Below, one piece after another: positions 1-7,280 of a DNA stretch of 8,843 bases (positions are counted from its first letter, which is position 1; each line of letters starts with the position of its first letter). This DNA is from Vibrio sp. (GTDB taxonomy: Bacteria > Pseudomonadota > Gammaproteobacteria > Enterobacterales > Vibrionaceae), in assembly GCA_007124475.1 (NCBI GenBank), contig SLFB01000102.1, forward strand, positions 1 through 8,843, in the 5' to 3' direction. Under the pieces are notes generated by a model, which worked only from the letters and a program-made list of their open reading frames with translations, did no database searches and was not told the origin of the DNA. Made by a program: the position numbers and the translations under genes.

Positions 1-91
1 CATCGCCATGAGCATAGACATGCTATGTGATTGCGGGAACACTAAGCTAGCCAACCTATACGGCAAGTAGGATGGAGATAAATCACCATCC
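1..91. repeat. Intergenic hairpin repeat, copy 1 (partial)
   Basis: An inverted repeat is centred on CATAG (13-17) and CTATG (23-27) with a 5-base loop, extended by AT/AT and CGC/GCG pairs. It is followed by AGCTAGCCAAC (45-55) and CGGCAAGTAGG (61-71). The same parts recur around 2634-2704, with the CGGCAAGTARG piece on the other side of the hairpin, so this looks like the end of one unit and the start of another. I recall similar intergenic repeats in Vibrio and Shewanella, but this is memory, not a search. A small stem GGATGG/CCATCC (70-75 with 86-91) lies just past the ycbL stop; it could help end that transcript, but no T-tract follows on the minus strand. Confidence 0.5.
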
Positions 92-100
92 ATCAATTGG

Positions 101-757
101 TTAATAGAGTGGCATTTCATCAGCGACAAAAGGATTACTCGCTCGCTCTCTACCAAAAGTAGAAATGGGGCCATGTCCGGGAATAAAAGTTACGTCATTG
201 CCTAATGGCCATAATTTGTGCTTAATTGAATGAATTAAAGTCGTAAAGTCCCCTTGTGGGAAATCAGTACGCCCAACGCTACCGTTAAACAACACATCAC
301 CCACAAACGCTAACCGCGCTTCAGCACTAAACAAAACAACGTGGCCAGGGGTATGTCCAGGGGTATGTAATACACTAAGGGTTTGCTGACCAAAAGTAAT
401 GCTATCTCCATCCTCTAGCCATTGATTGGGCTCAAACGCTTCTGTACGGGGAAAACCAAACATTTGGCTTTGGTTTTCTAAACCTTGTAACCAAAAGTTG
501 TCCGCTTTATGAGGGCCTATAATTTCAATATTACCCAATAATGCAGCCAACGGCTCCGTTCCACCGACATGATCTAAATGGCCATGAGTTAATACCAGAT
601 TGACAACTTGTACACCCAGCTCATCAATCAGATTCTTAAGCTGCTTAACATCACCACCAGGATCGACCACAATACCTTGCATGGTTTGGTCACACCACAC
701 GATAGAACAATTTTGCGCAAAAGCCGTGACAGGCACAATTTGATACTTTAAAGCCAT
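101..757 (-). CDS. ycbL: YcbL, metallo-beta-lactamase-fold hydrolase (glyoxalase II-like)
   Basis: A 218-residue cytoplasmic hydrolase of the YcbL branch of the metallo-beta-lactamase fold, related to glyoxalase II (hydroxyacylglutathione hydrolase). Its physiological substrate is not certain in any organism I know of. The metal-binding set is complete: THGHLDH at 57-63 (H58, H60, D62, H63), H135 in HTPGHTPGH (131-139), D154 in GDVLF, and H195 in IPGHGP. The C-terminal part that glyoxalase II uses to bind glutathione is absent, as expected for YcbL. Length and both ends (start ..IVPVTAFAQNCS, end ..NPFVADEMPLY) agree with my recollection of E. coli YcbL (about 215 residues). The ATG has an AGG eight bases upstream. 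It follows ycbB on the same strand after 190 bp and probably has its own promoter. Confidence 0.92.
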   Translation of the reverse strand: MALKYQIVPVTAFAQNCSIVWCDQTMQGIVVDPGGDVKQLKNLIDELGVQVVNLVLTHGHLDHVGGTEPLAALLGNIEIIGPHKADNFWLQGLENQSQMFGFPRTEAFEPNQWLEDGDSITFGQQTLSVLHTPGHTPGHVVLFSAEARLAFVGDVLFNGSVGRTDFPQGDFTTLIHSIKHKLWPLGNDVTFIPGHGPISTFGRERASNPFVADEMPLY

Positions 758-809
758 ACGTAAACCTAATTAGTAAAATAAACCAAAGGAGAGAAAATTC
801 AGTTTGCTG

Positions 810-839
810 TTAAAACCAGCACTCGTTCAACAGTGTCAA
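810..839 (-). promoter_or_regulatory. Candidate ycbL promoter
   Basis: On the minus strand a perfect -35 TTGACA (834-839) is followed after 18 bases by TTTTAA (810-815), a weak -10. This lies about 55 bp upstream of the ycbL ATG. Only the -35 is convincing. I see no clear terminator for ycbB in the 190-bp gap, so ycbL may also be read from ycbB. Confidence 0.35.
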
Positions 840-947
840 GATTAATGGCTTAGTTTAGCAATTTCCTAACCAGTATCATACCCTACCCTTTTGCTATCGG
901 TTTATTTGCGTGCTAGGCCAAAGACCATCAATGGATGCCACTGTTAC

Positions 948-2483
948 TTATAGCCTATCAAGTTGATAAATATCGTCTCTAAAATGCAGTTGCCCCGCTT
1001 CATACCACGCGGTTTGGTAAATAATCTGCACGGGTATCCGCTGACGTAATGGAATGGCTTGGTTTACTGAACTTTGCTGGGGACGCAATTGGCTATCATC
1101 AAGCCCTTGCTTCGCCAATAATAAGCTCGCTAATCGGTCAGCATGTTCAACCCGAATACATCCAGAGCTAAAAGCTCGAGAATCACGCTCAAATAAATAT
1201 TTACTTGGCGTGTCATGTAAAAAGATAGCACGCCGATTCGGAGTATTAAATTTATATCGACCTAAAGCATTATGCTCCCCTGCACTTTGCCGCATCCGAT
1301 AAGGAAAAGCCTGAACAGAAATATTGCTCCAATCAATATCCATCGGGTCAAGGGTCTCATTCGCTCCCCAACTTGGTAATAGCTCAATGTTTCTTTTTGT
1401 TAAATAACTCACGTCTTTTTTTGCCACAGGGAGAATATCCTCAATCATAATTTTATAGGGGATATTCCAAGTAGGGTTAACAATCAAAGAATCTAAACGT
1501 GTCGTCATCACAGGCGTTGGACGTGACGTTCGCCCCACCACGACTTTAGATTGGAAAACACTTTGCCCAGCATGCCAGTAGTGCAGCTCAAAACTCGGAA
1601 CATTAACCACAATTGAGGTTTGTGCCGATGGCCATAAACGCATCCGTTCAGCGTTAAGGGCCAGTATAGTTAAGCGTTGTTCAAGGGATAGGTTTAACCA
1701 TTGTAAGGTATTGGGACCAATAATGCCGTCGGGCTGTAAACCATGCATAGCTTGAAACTGTTTCACTGCTGGGACGAGAGAATTATCATACCAAGAGACA
1801 TCACGACGAATATCGCTCACATCAATGTTCACTAAAGCCAAACGTTGTATGAGTGTTTCTCTATCCGCTAATCGATCACCAGGGCGAGCAATAGCGATTT
1901 GTTGATAAGGTTGTAGCGGCGCGTCTTTTAACGCTGACATAAAACGAAAAGCATAAACGAGTTGTTGGTAAGCAAGCTCTTGAGGCGTGTAGTTCAATAT
2001 CACATCGGCCATTGCTTGAGTTCCAGCAGCAGCTAATATCTGATGCTTTGCACTTAGGGAGGGTAAAGGTAAGCTATGGTTAAGTTTTCCATTGAAAAAC
2101 CAATCATTACCCTGTTTAGGGGCTAACTGAGCATAACTGATATAAGTGAGCAAGGTATCTGTCGCGAGTACGTCATATTGCTGCCATAACGCTTGTTCAC
2201 TTAATCTTGTTAGTCGATCCAGTCGACTGGTGAATAACCAACTGATTTTAGCTTGATCAATTAATCTCAGTTGTTGCTCCAAGACTTCTCGGCTTATCTT
2301 ATCTTGCCAAATAAGCTGATTACCCTGTTGATGATATATCTCGTCGATCATTTCAGGATAATTGAGTGATAATAATGACCACTGAGAAGCTGGCACAACG
2401 GGTTCTGGTGTAAGCTGATAATGACTGGCATGGGCTGCCCACCCACCAACCAATAGAAGCACCGCGATAAAGCCGTATTTCAT
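948..2483 (-). CDS. ldtD: L,D-transpeptidase, YcbB/LdtD family
   Basis: A 511-residue exported L,D-transpeptidase expected to form 3-3 (mDAP-mDAP) crosslinks in periplasmic peptidoglycan, a route insensitive to most penicillins. Residues 1-19 form a signal peptide: Lys2, a hydrophobic core, and AHA before the likely cut. There is no lipobox Cys. An N-terminal helical region precedes a peptidoglycan-binding domain (about 232-268, with FQAMHGLQPDGIIGPNT). The YkuD catalytic domain (about 289-450) carries H423 in FLHDTP and the nucleophile C442 in SSGCIRVE. The usual insertion between the YkuD halves (about 345-410, MIEDILP..SYL) is present. E. coli LdtD is about 615 residues as I recall, so this one is shorter, mainly N-terminally. 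A GGGGGAG tract lies upstream of the ATG. No strong promoter was recognised in 2484-2640. Confidence 0.93.
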   Translation of the reverse strand: MKYGFIAVLLLVGGWAAHASHYQLTPEPVVPASQWSLLSLNYPEMIDEIYHQQGNQLIWQDKISREVLEQQLRLIDQAKISWLFTSRLDRLTRLSEQALWQQYDVLATDTLLTYISYAQLAPKQGNDWFFNGKLNHSLPLPSLSAKHQILAAAGTQAMADVILNYTPQELAYQQLVYAFRFMSALKDAPLQPYQQIAIARPGDRLADRETLIQRLALVNIDVSDIRRDVSWYDNSLVPAVKQFQAMHGLQPDGIIGPNTLQWLNLSLEQRLTILALNAERMRLWPSAQTSIVVNVPSFELHYWHAGQSVFQSKVVVGRTSRPTPVMTTRLDSLIVNPTWNIPYKIMIEDILPVAKKDVSYLTKRNIELLPSWGANETLDPMDIDWSNISVQAFPYRMRQSAGEHNALGRYKFNTPNRRAIFLHDTPSKYLFERDSRAFSSGCIRVEHADRLASLLLAKQGLDDSQLRPQQSSVNQAIPLRQRIPVQIIYQTAWYEAGQLHFRDDIYQLDRL

Positions 2484-2633
2484 CTTAACTCACTCCCCCA
2501 GCATTGTGATACTCGCCATGACACCAATACAACTTAAAGTACATAAATAAGACACTCGTATAACGACAGCGAGCATCCATGCATTCAGTATGGCAAGTTT
2601 TCTGTACCTAAACAACTTAGTGTTGCAAGCAGG

Positions 2634-2704
2634 CGGCAAGTAAGTTCATCCCTATGAACATAGGCAAGCTATGTAATAGGGGTGAACGAACCTAACTGAC
2701 ACCC
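2634..2704. repeat. Intergenic hairpin repeat, copy 2 (best conserved)
   Basis: CGGCAAGTAAG (2634-2644) runs into a long inverted repeat. The arms are 2644-2663 and 2669-2687, with loop GCAAG. I count 18 base pairs including one T-G wobble, interrupted by one small asymmetric bulge (GA against A). The sequence after it, CCTAACTGACACC, resembles AGCTAGCCAAC in copy 1. It lies about 60 bp past the ribA stop and about 150 bp before ycbB, so on the minus strand the hairpin may also mark the ribA mRNA end. A T-rich tract (minus strand, about 2716-2731) lies before it rather than after it, so it is not a standard intrinsic terminator. I see nothing else but presumed ycbB leader in 2484-2749. Confidence 0.65.
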
Positions 2705-2749
2705 TGGGGTTTTAATTAAAAAAGGAAAAAGGTAGAGACTTAACTGATG

Positions 2750-3400
2750 TTAACTTAGTTTCAAATTATGTTTACCGTGGGACACTTTGGCTTTTAGATA
2801 GTCTTCATTACCATTTTTTACATGCGCCATGGTATTCACGACACTTTCAATCTCAATGCCATGTTCTTGAAGCTCTTTGATTTTCTTAGGATTATTGGTA
2901 ACTAAGCGAATTTTGTTGATACCAAGAGCTTGAAGCATCTGTGCTGCTTCTGAGAAATCACGCAAATCGTCACTGAAACCAAGATGATTATTGGCTTGAT
3001 AGGTATCCATCCCTTGGCTTTGTAAGCGATAAGCATCAATTTTATTATATAAGCCTATTCCTCGTCCTTCTTGGCGCAAATACAGAATAATGCCACCAGC
3101 CTGACCCATTTTATTAATGGTTTCTTCTAATTGCTCACCACAATCACAGCGTGACGAATGAAACACATCTCCGGTCAAACACTCAGAGTGCATTCTCACT
3201 AGTGGCACGGGCTGGTTTTTATCTGCAGCTTTAAAGATCACGGCAACATGCTCTTTGTCCGATTTGAGACCTCGAAATGATAAGATCTCAGCATCAATAT
3301 TACTTTTCAGGCCGACTTTAAAATCAACTCTGGCTCTTACTTCTGCCATTTCTTTACTCGCTTGAATTTGTTCTGACTGAACGCTTGTTACTATATGCAT
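2750..3400 (-). CDS. ribA: GTP cyclohydrolase II (RibA), possibly zinc-regulated
   Basis: Converts GTP to 2,5-diamino-6-ribosylamino-pyrimidinone 5'-phosphate, formate and pyrophosphate, the first step of riboflavin synthesis. The zinc site is intact: C74 in HSECLTGD and C85/C87 in RCDCG. The GTP-binding LRQEGRGIGL (108-117) and TNNPKK (168-173) motifs are present. This is a stand-alone RibA with no ribB domain. Two starts are possible. ATG at 3400 has GAGAG seven bases upstream and gives 216 residues. ATG at 3349 (M18, MAEVRARVDF) has GAG seven bases upstream and gives 199 residues, and is where Vibrio homologues start as I recall. Residues 1-17 do not resemble the family, so the shorter form is quite possible. 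The Vibrio genome I know also has a RibBA in a separate riboflavin operon, making this a likely second copy. Confidence 0.93.
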   Translation of the reverse strand: MHIVTSVQSEQIQASKEMAEVRARVDFKVGLKSNIDAEILSFRGLKSDKEHVAVIFKAADKNQPVPLVRMHSECLTGDVFHSSRCDCGEQLEETINKMGQAGGIILYLRQEGRGIGLYNKIDAYRLQSQGMDTYQANNHLGFSDDLRDFSEAAQMLQALGINKIRLVTNNPKKIKELQEHGIEIESVVNTMAHVKNGNEDYLKAKVSHGKHNLKLS

Positions 3401-3476
3401 GAGGATACTCTCACTTAGTGTCGTTTACTATGCAGATTGATACTCTATTTTTCAATAAAAAGATCACCTTAGCTAC

Positions 3477-3499
3477 GAATTGTTATATTATAACAATTA
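3477..3499 (-). promoter_or_regulatory. Zur-type operator overlapping the ribA extended -10 promoter
   Basis: A perfect palindrome with 10-bp arms, AATTGTTATA/TATAACAATT, is centred on T3488 (3478-3498). Its core TGTTATANTATAACA is identical to the core of the enterobacterial Zur consensus as I know it (GAAATGTTATA-N-TATAACATTTC). The left flank GAA also fits; one base differs in each arm. On the minus strand the same bases contain TGTTATAAT, a perfect extended -10 (TATAAT at 3487-3492), about 85 bp before the first ribA ATG. The -35 is poor, as extended -10 promoters allow. Binding here would block RNA polymerase, giving repression with zinc and release when zinc is scarce. Confidence 0.7.
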
Positions 3500-3590
3500 C
3501 ATTAGCTTAACATAGCAATTTTGTCACCGTCTATCCTCAAACGACGCTGTTACCAAGGCTGTTACTAAACTATGTCATCAGCATGACTAC

Positions 3591-3662
3591 CATGTGTACA
3601 AATGGGCAATATGATTGGAGAGGGCGAACGTACCACTGCGGCTTTAAACCGGGAGAATATAA
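3591..3662. repeat. Possible degenerate copy of the intergenic repeat
   Basis: The stretch ATATGATTGG (3609-3618), GGGCGAACG (3622-3630) and CTGCGGCTTTAAA (3636-3648) resembles the right half of the repeat family as I remember its complete form (hairpin arm, then GAACG.AGCCAACACCGCTGCGGCTT). The hairpin itself is not preserved. The assignment rests on partial similarity judged by eye. Confidence 0.3.
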
Positions 3663-3724
3663 TGTTGTGGATTAAATATGGATGATTAGACAAAAAATGA
3701 CAAATAAAAATTAACAACGGGTCT

Positions 3725-3750
3725 TTGAAAGGCTAATTAACGACTTTCAA
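3725..3750 (-). terminator. Weak hairpin downstream of the small ORF
   Basis: TTGAAAG (3725-3731) and CTTTCAA (3744-3750) form a perfect 7-bp inverted repeat with a 12-base loop. It lies 32 bp past the stop of the 3782-3961 ORF on the minus strand. T-rich sequence follows only some 15 bases later, so termination is uncertain. Confidence 0.25.
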
Positions 3751-3781
3751 TTTGAGCACTGTGGATGATGATAGCTGATGA

Positions 3782-3961
3782 TTAATGATCTTGAGAGCGC
3801 TTCCATACTGCAAGCTCGACCCAAATCTGCTCTAGCTCTTTTATCTCCTCTTGAGTAAGAACAGATAAGCTGCTTTTTTCAGTCGGTAAAGTGTAAGAAT
3901 GCAAAGTACCTATTTGCGCATAAAAATCTTTTTTTAATTGAGTTATTATTGCGTAGTCCAC
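3782..3961 (-). CDS. Small hypothetical protein, 59 residues, GTG start
   Basis: I do not recognise this protein. It would start with GTG at 3961, preceded by GAGAG at a spacing of six bases, and end at TAA 3782-3784. It begins (V/M)DYAIITQLKKDFYAQIGT and ends LTQEEIKELEQIWVELAVWK plus six residues. It is soluble-looking, with no signal peptide or membrane segment. The second half (about 36-54) has the pattern of an amphipathic helix. Amino-acid use is balanced and richer than the surrounding AT-rich DNA would give by chance, which is why I list it. An in-frame TGA sits four codons before the GTG. It may instead be the C-terminal remnant of a longer gene whose front has decayed in 3974-4250. 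It lies alone between ribA and gyrA. Confidence 0.4.
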   Translation of the reverse strand: MDYAIITQLKKDFYAQIGTLHSYTLPTEKSSLSVLTQEEIKELEQIWVELAVWKRSQDH

Positions 3962-4255
3962 GGCGTGCTCTCATCATCATTGATTGGTTAATTATTATAC
4001 TTAAATACTATCACTTCTCTTTAATATCTAGCAAGCATATATTAAAAAATCAATATAAGTACCGTTATAAAACTAATTATATTTATATTGGATTTAGGCA
4101 CATTAGAATTTGGATCATTGATGAATGTCTGCTTGATCCGAACAACCATAGGATCATTATTCTTCTACTCCCAGATCATACGATTAGCGATAGTATCAAT
4201 CTAGAACTCTGACTGGTATTTGGGCTTACTTTGCGCTTTACGATCATACTAATAA
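3962..4255. other. AT-rich intergenic stretch without a supported gene
   Basis: Very AT-rich DNA compared with its neighbours. A plus-strand open frame (3949-4212) has only a TTG start with no ribosome site and no ATG anywhere inside. On the minus strand the frames are broken into short pieces; the longest with an ATG (near 4154) encodes about 35 residues ending in a hydrophobic run. GATCAT occurs four times (near 4113, 4151, 4173 and 4242). It may be a decayed gene or a former insertion, but no end repeats are visible. Confidence 0.4.
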
Positions 4256-4258
4256 CAA

Positions 4259-4287
4259 AAAAGGCCGAAGATTTAATTCGGCCTTTT
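4259..4287 (-). terminator. Rho-independent terminator of gyrA (bidirectional)
   Basis: An 11-bp perfect stem, AAAAGGCCGAA (4259-4269) with TTCGGCCTTTT (4277-4287), has a 7-base loop. On the minus strand it is followed by more T (TTTTTTGTT), ideal for ending gyrA, whose stop is 91 bp upstream. On the plus strand the T-run is TTTT, so it could also stop transcription coming from the ribA side. Confidence 0.9.
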
Positions 4288-4377
4288 ACTCGCAATGATG
4301 GACAAGTTGTTTATCAAGTTGAAAAGGACTAATTCGATTATATTAAGTCGAGTCTATCCAAATTTAGCTTAATAACC

Positions 4378-7002
4378 TTACTCGCTTTCGTCACTCGCAC
4401 TTGCGTCTAAATGATCTTGTGGTTGATCTGAGATACTAGATTGATCTTCACTATTCAATACGGCTTCTTGATCATCCTCAACATCTTCGATTCGCTGTAG
4501 TCCAACAACTTGCTCATTATCAGAAGTGCGTATCAAAGTGACCCCTTGAGTATTACGGCCTACTTGGCTAACTTCAGACACTCGGGTACGTACAAGGGTT
4601 GCAGCATTGGTTATCATCATAAATTCATCAGTGTCATCGGTCTGAATTGCGCCGACAACTTGACCGTTGCGGTCTGATACCTTGATAGATACAACACCTT
4701 GTGTCGCACGACTCTTAGCCGGGTACTCAGATAGCTGAGTGCGTTTGCCATAACCATTTTCAGTTACGGTTAAAACATCACCATCTGTTTTCGGTACGAT
4801 CAATGACACTACTTGGTCACCCTCTGCCAGCTTCATACCACGCACACCAGATGCAGTTCGACCCATCGCTCTCACTTGTTGCTCGTTAAAGCGAACCACT
4901 TTACCAAACTTCGAGAACAACATGATCTCATTATTACCATCAGTAATATCGACACCAATCAATGAATCGTCATCACGTAAGTTAACCGCAATTAATCCAT
5001 TAGCTCGAACATTAGAAAATTGATCCAGCGAAGTCTTCTTAACCGTACCATCTCCGGTCGCCATAAAGATAAATTTATCTTCACTAAACTCGGTCACAGG
5101 TAAAATGGCCGTAATGCGCTCATTATCTTCTAATGGCAATAAATTAACAATTGGCTTACCACGTGCGGTGCGGCTAGCTAATGGTAATTGATAAACTTTA
5201 AGACGATACGTTTTACCGCGTGTTGAGAAGCATAGGATATTATCGTGTGTATTGGCTACCAATAAACGTTCGATATAATCTTCGTCTTTCATCCGTGTGG
5301 CACTCTTACCTTTACCACCTCGACGCTGAGCCTCATAATCGGTCAATAACTGATATTTTACATAACCTTCACGGGAAAGTGTCACCACAACATCTTCACG
5401 TGCAATCAGTTCTTCCATATCGATGTCATGACTAGCGGCTGTAATTTCTGTTCGGCGCTGATCACCAAAGTTATCACGAACCATTTCCAACTCTTCACGG
5501 ATCACTTCCATTAAGCGCTCGGTGTTGGATAAAATATGAATTAGGCCAGCGATTTCTTCTAATAACGCTTTATATTCATCGAGAATCTTACCGTGCTCTA
5601 AGCCAGTTAAACGGTGTAAACGTAAATCAAGAATCGCTTGAGCTTGTTGCTCCGTTAAGAAGTATTGCCCATCACGAATACCGTACTGTGGCTCTAACCA
5701 TTCAGGGCGCGCCGCATCAGTACCAGCACGCTCAAGCATTGCAGCAACGTGACCTAAATCCCAGCCACGCGAGATTAAACCAATTTTTGCTTCTGCTGGT
5801 GTTGGGGCTTTACGGATAAGATCGATGATTTCATCAATATTCGCTAATGCTAACGATAAACCTTCAAGAATATGTGCGCGTTCACGAGCTTTGCGTAATT
5901 CAAAAATAGTACGGCGAGTCACTACTTCACGACGGTGGTTAACAAAACATTTCAACATTTCTTTTAAGTTGAAAAGTTTTGGTTGACCGTTATCCAGTGC
6001 CACCATATTAATGCCGAAAGTGGTTTGCAATTGCGTATTAGCATAAAGGTTATTTAGTACAACTTCAGCTACGGCATCACGACGACATTCAATAACAATA
6101 CGCATACCGTCTTTATCGGATTCATCTCGTAAAGCGGTAATACCTTCGACTTTTTTCTCTTTAACTAAGTCGGCAATCTTTTCAATTAGACGTGCTTTAT
6201 TTACTTGATAAGGGATCTCACTGACAATAATGGTTTCTTTACCATTTTTATCGGTTTCAATGTCCGCTTTCGAGCGCATATACACTTTGCCACGACCCGT
6301 TTTATAAGCATCAATGATGCCCTTACGGCCACTAATTAAAGCTGCCGTAGGGAAATCTGGGCCTGGAATGAATTCCATCAATTCATCAATGGTAATATCT
6401 TCATTACTAATATAAGCCAAACAACCATTGATAACTTCAGTTAAGTTGTGAGGAGGAATATTGGTCGCCATACCAACCGCGATACCAGACGCACCATTTA
6501 CAAGTAAGTTAGGTATTTTAGTCGGCATAACAGCCGGAATTTGCTCCGTACCATCATAGTTAGACACATAATCAACGGTGTCTTTATCTAAATCGGCCAA
6601 TAGCTCATGAGCAATTTTGGCCATCCGCACTTCGGTATAACGCATTGCGGCTGCTGAATCGCCATCAATTGAACCAAAGTTTCCTTGCCCATCAACTAAC
6701 ATGTAACGTAAAGAAAAAGGCTGCGCCATACGGACTATAGTGTCATAAACCGCACTATCACCATGTGGGTGATATTTACCGATTACGTCACCAACCACAC
6801 GAGCCGATTTCTTATAAGGTTTATTCCAATCATTGCCTAAGACATTCATCGCGAATAATACGCGACGATGTACTGGTTTTAGACCATCACGCACATCTGG
6901 AAGAGCACGACCCACAATGACAGACATTGCGTAGTCTAAATATGAACTTCGTAACTCATCTTCGATGTTTACGGGTGTGATCTCTTTAGCTAGATCGCTC
7001 AT
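4378..7002 (-). CDS. gyrA: DNA gyrase subunit A
   Basis: The 874-residue A subunit of DNA gyrase. With GyrB it makes A2B2, which introduces negative supercoils by ATP-driven double-strand passage. The N-terminal breakage-reunion domain (about 1-520) carries the DNA-linking Tyr122 (AAMRYTE). The quinolone-determining region reads H80-GDSAVYD-87 with Ser83 and Asp87, the quinolone-susceptible form by E. coli numbering. The C-terminal beta-pinwheel (about 530-838) starts with the GyrA box QRRGGKG at 559-565, which marks gyrase rather than topoisomerase IV. Residues 838-874 form the usual acidic tail. Length is normal (E. coli 875). GAGGGA lies 11 bases before the ATG, a rather long gap. It is transcribed alone and divergently from ubiG. 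Confidence 0.99.
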   Translation of the reverse strand: MSDLAKEITPVNIEDELRSSYLDYAMSVIVGRALPDVRDGLKPVHRRVLFAMNVLGNDWNKPYKKSARVVGDVIGKYHPHGDSAVYDTIVRMAQPFSLRYMLVDGQGNFGSIDGDSAAAMRYTEVRMAKIAHELLADLDKDTVDYVSNYDGTEQIPAVMPTKIPNLLVNGASGIAVGMATNIPPHNLTEVINGCLAYISNEDITIDELMEFIPGPDFPTAALISGRKGIIDAYKTGRGKVYMRSKADIETDKNGKETIIVSEIPYQVNKARLIEKIADLVKEKKVEGITALRDESDKDGMRIVIECRRDAVAEVVLNNLYANTQLQTTFGINMVALDNGQPKLFNLKEMLKCFVNHRREVVTRRTIFELRKARERAHILEGLSLALANIDEIIDLIRKAPTPAEAKIGLISRGWDLGHVAAMLERAGTDAARPEWLEPQYGIRDGQYFLTEQQAQAILDLRLHRLTGLEHGKILDEYKALLEEIAGLIHILSNTERLMEVIREELEMVRDNFGDQRRTEITAASHDIDMEELIAREDVVVTLSREGYVKYQLLTDYEAQRRGGKGKSATRMKDEDYIERLLVANTHDNILCFSTRGKTYRLKVYQLPLASRTARGKPIVNLLPLEDNERITAILPVTEFSEDKFIFMATGDGTVKKTSLDQFSNVRANGLIAVNLRDDDSLIGVDITDGNNEIMLFSKFGKVVRFNEQQVRAMGRTASGVRGMKLAEGDQVVSLIVPKTDGDVLTVTENGYGKRTQLSEYPAKSRATQGVVSIKVSDRNGQVVGAIQTDDTDEFMMITNAATLVRTRVSEVSQVGRNTQGVTLIRTSDNEQVVGLQRIEDVEDDQEAVLNSEDQSSISDQPQDHLDASASDESE

Positions 7003-7092
7003 AGAGCCATTATCCCTCTATAGTTTGATCGAATTATTCAGACTTTGACTGAGTATCTTTTGTCTAACAAGTTCACAGCAGAATAAAGTCGA

Positions 7093-7120
7093 ATAATATT
7101 GATTCTTATAAGGTTGAAAA
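7093..7120 (-). promoter_or_regulatory. Candidate gyrA promoter
   Basis: On the minus strand TTTTCA (7115-7120), a 16-base spacer and TATTAT (7093-7098) form a moderate sigma-70 site about 90 bp before the gyrA ATG. An overlapping alternative uses TATAAG nearby, with a poor -35. Gyrase promoters are often tuned by supercoiling through imperfect spacers; that is family knowledge, not visible here. The 348-bp gap 7003-7350 otherwise holds only the ubiG promoter and a short GAATTATTC palindrome (7031-7039). Confidence 0.35.
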
Positions 7121-7280
7121 ATATAACACAAGTTCATCCAGTTCGGCATCACTTTCACTCCCCTTTTCTCAGGTTGTGACTAACATTTATCATCAAGCAC
7201 ACAGAAATCGTAGATTAGGTTTCAACAATGTAGATAAGTGGTTACTTTATAGGCACATTCTACATAATCACGGAGAACAA

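Noticed and set aside
1054..1302. Plus-strand 82-codon frame inside ycbB
   Set aside because: Antisense shadow of a clearly real gene.
3361..3480. Fur (iron) box upstream of ribA
   Set aside because: The palindrome in this region fits the Zur core, not the GATAATGATAATCATTATC Fur pattern.
3401..3780. FMN riboswitch (RFN element) upstream of ribA
   Set aside because: Looked for because of riboflavin synthesis; none of the conserved RFN segments is visible in the ribA leader.
3949..4212. Plus-strand 87-codon open frame
   Set aside because: Its only start is TTG with no ribosome site, there is no internal ATG, the composition is just AT-rich Ile/Leu/Tyr, and it overlaps the better minus-strand ORF.
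5220..5435. Plus-strand 71-codon frame inside gyrA
   Set aside because: Antisense shadow of gyrA.
6700..6770. Quinolone-resistance mutation in gyrA
   Set aside because: Codons 83 and 87 encode Ser and Asp, the susceptible residues.
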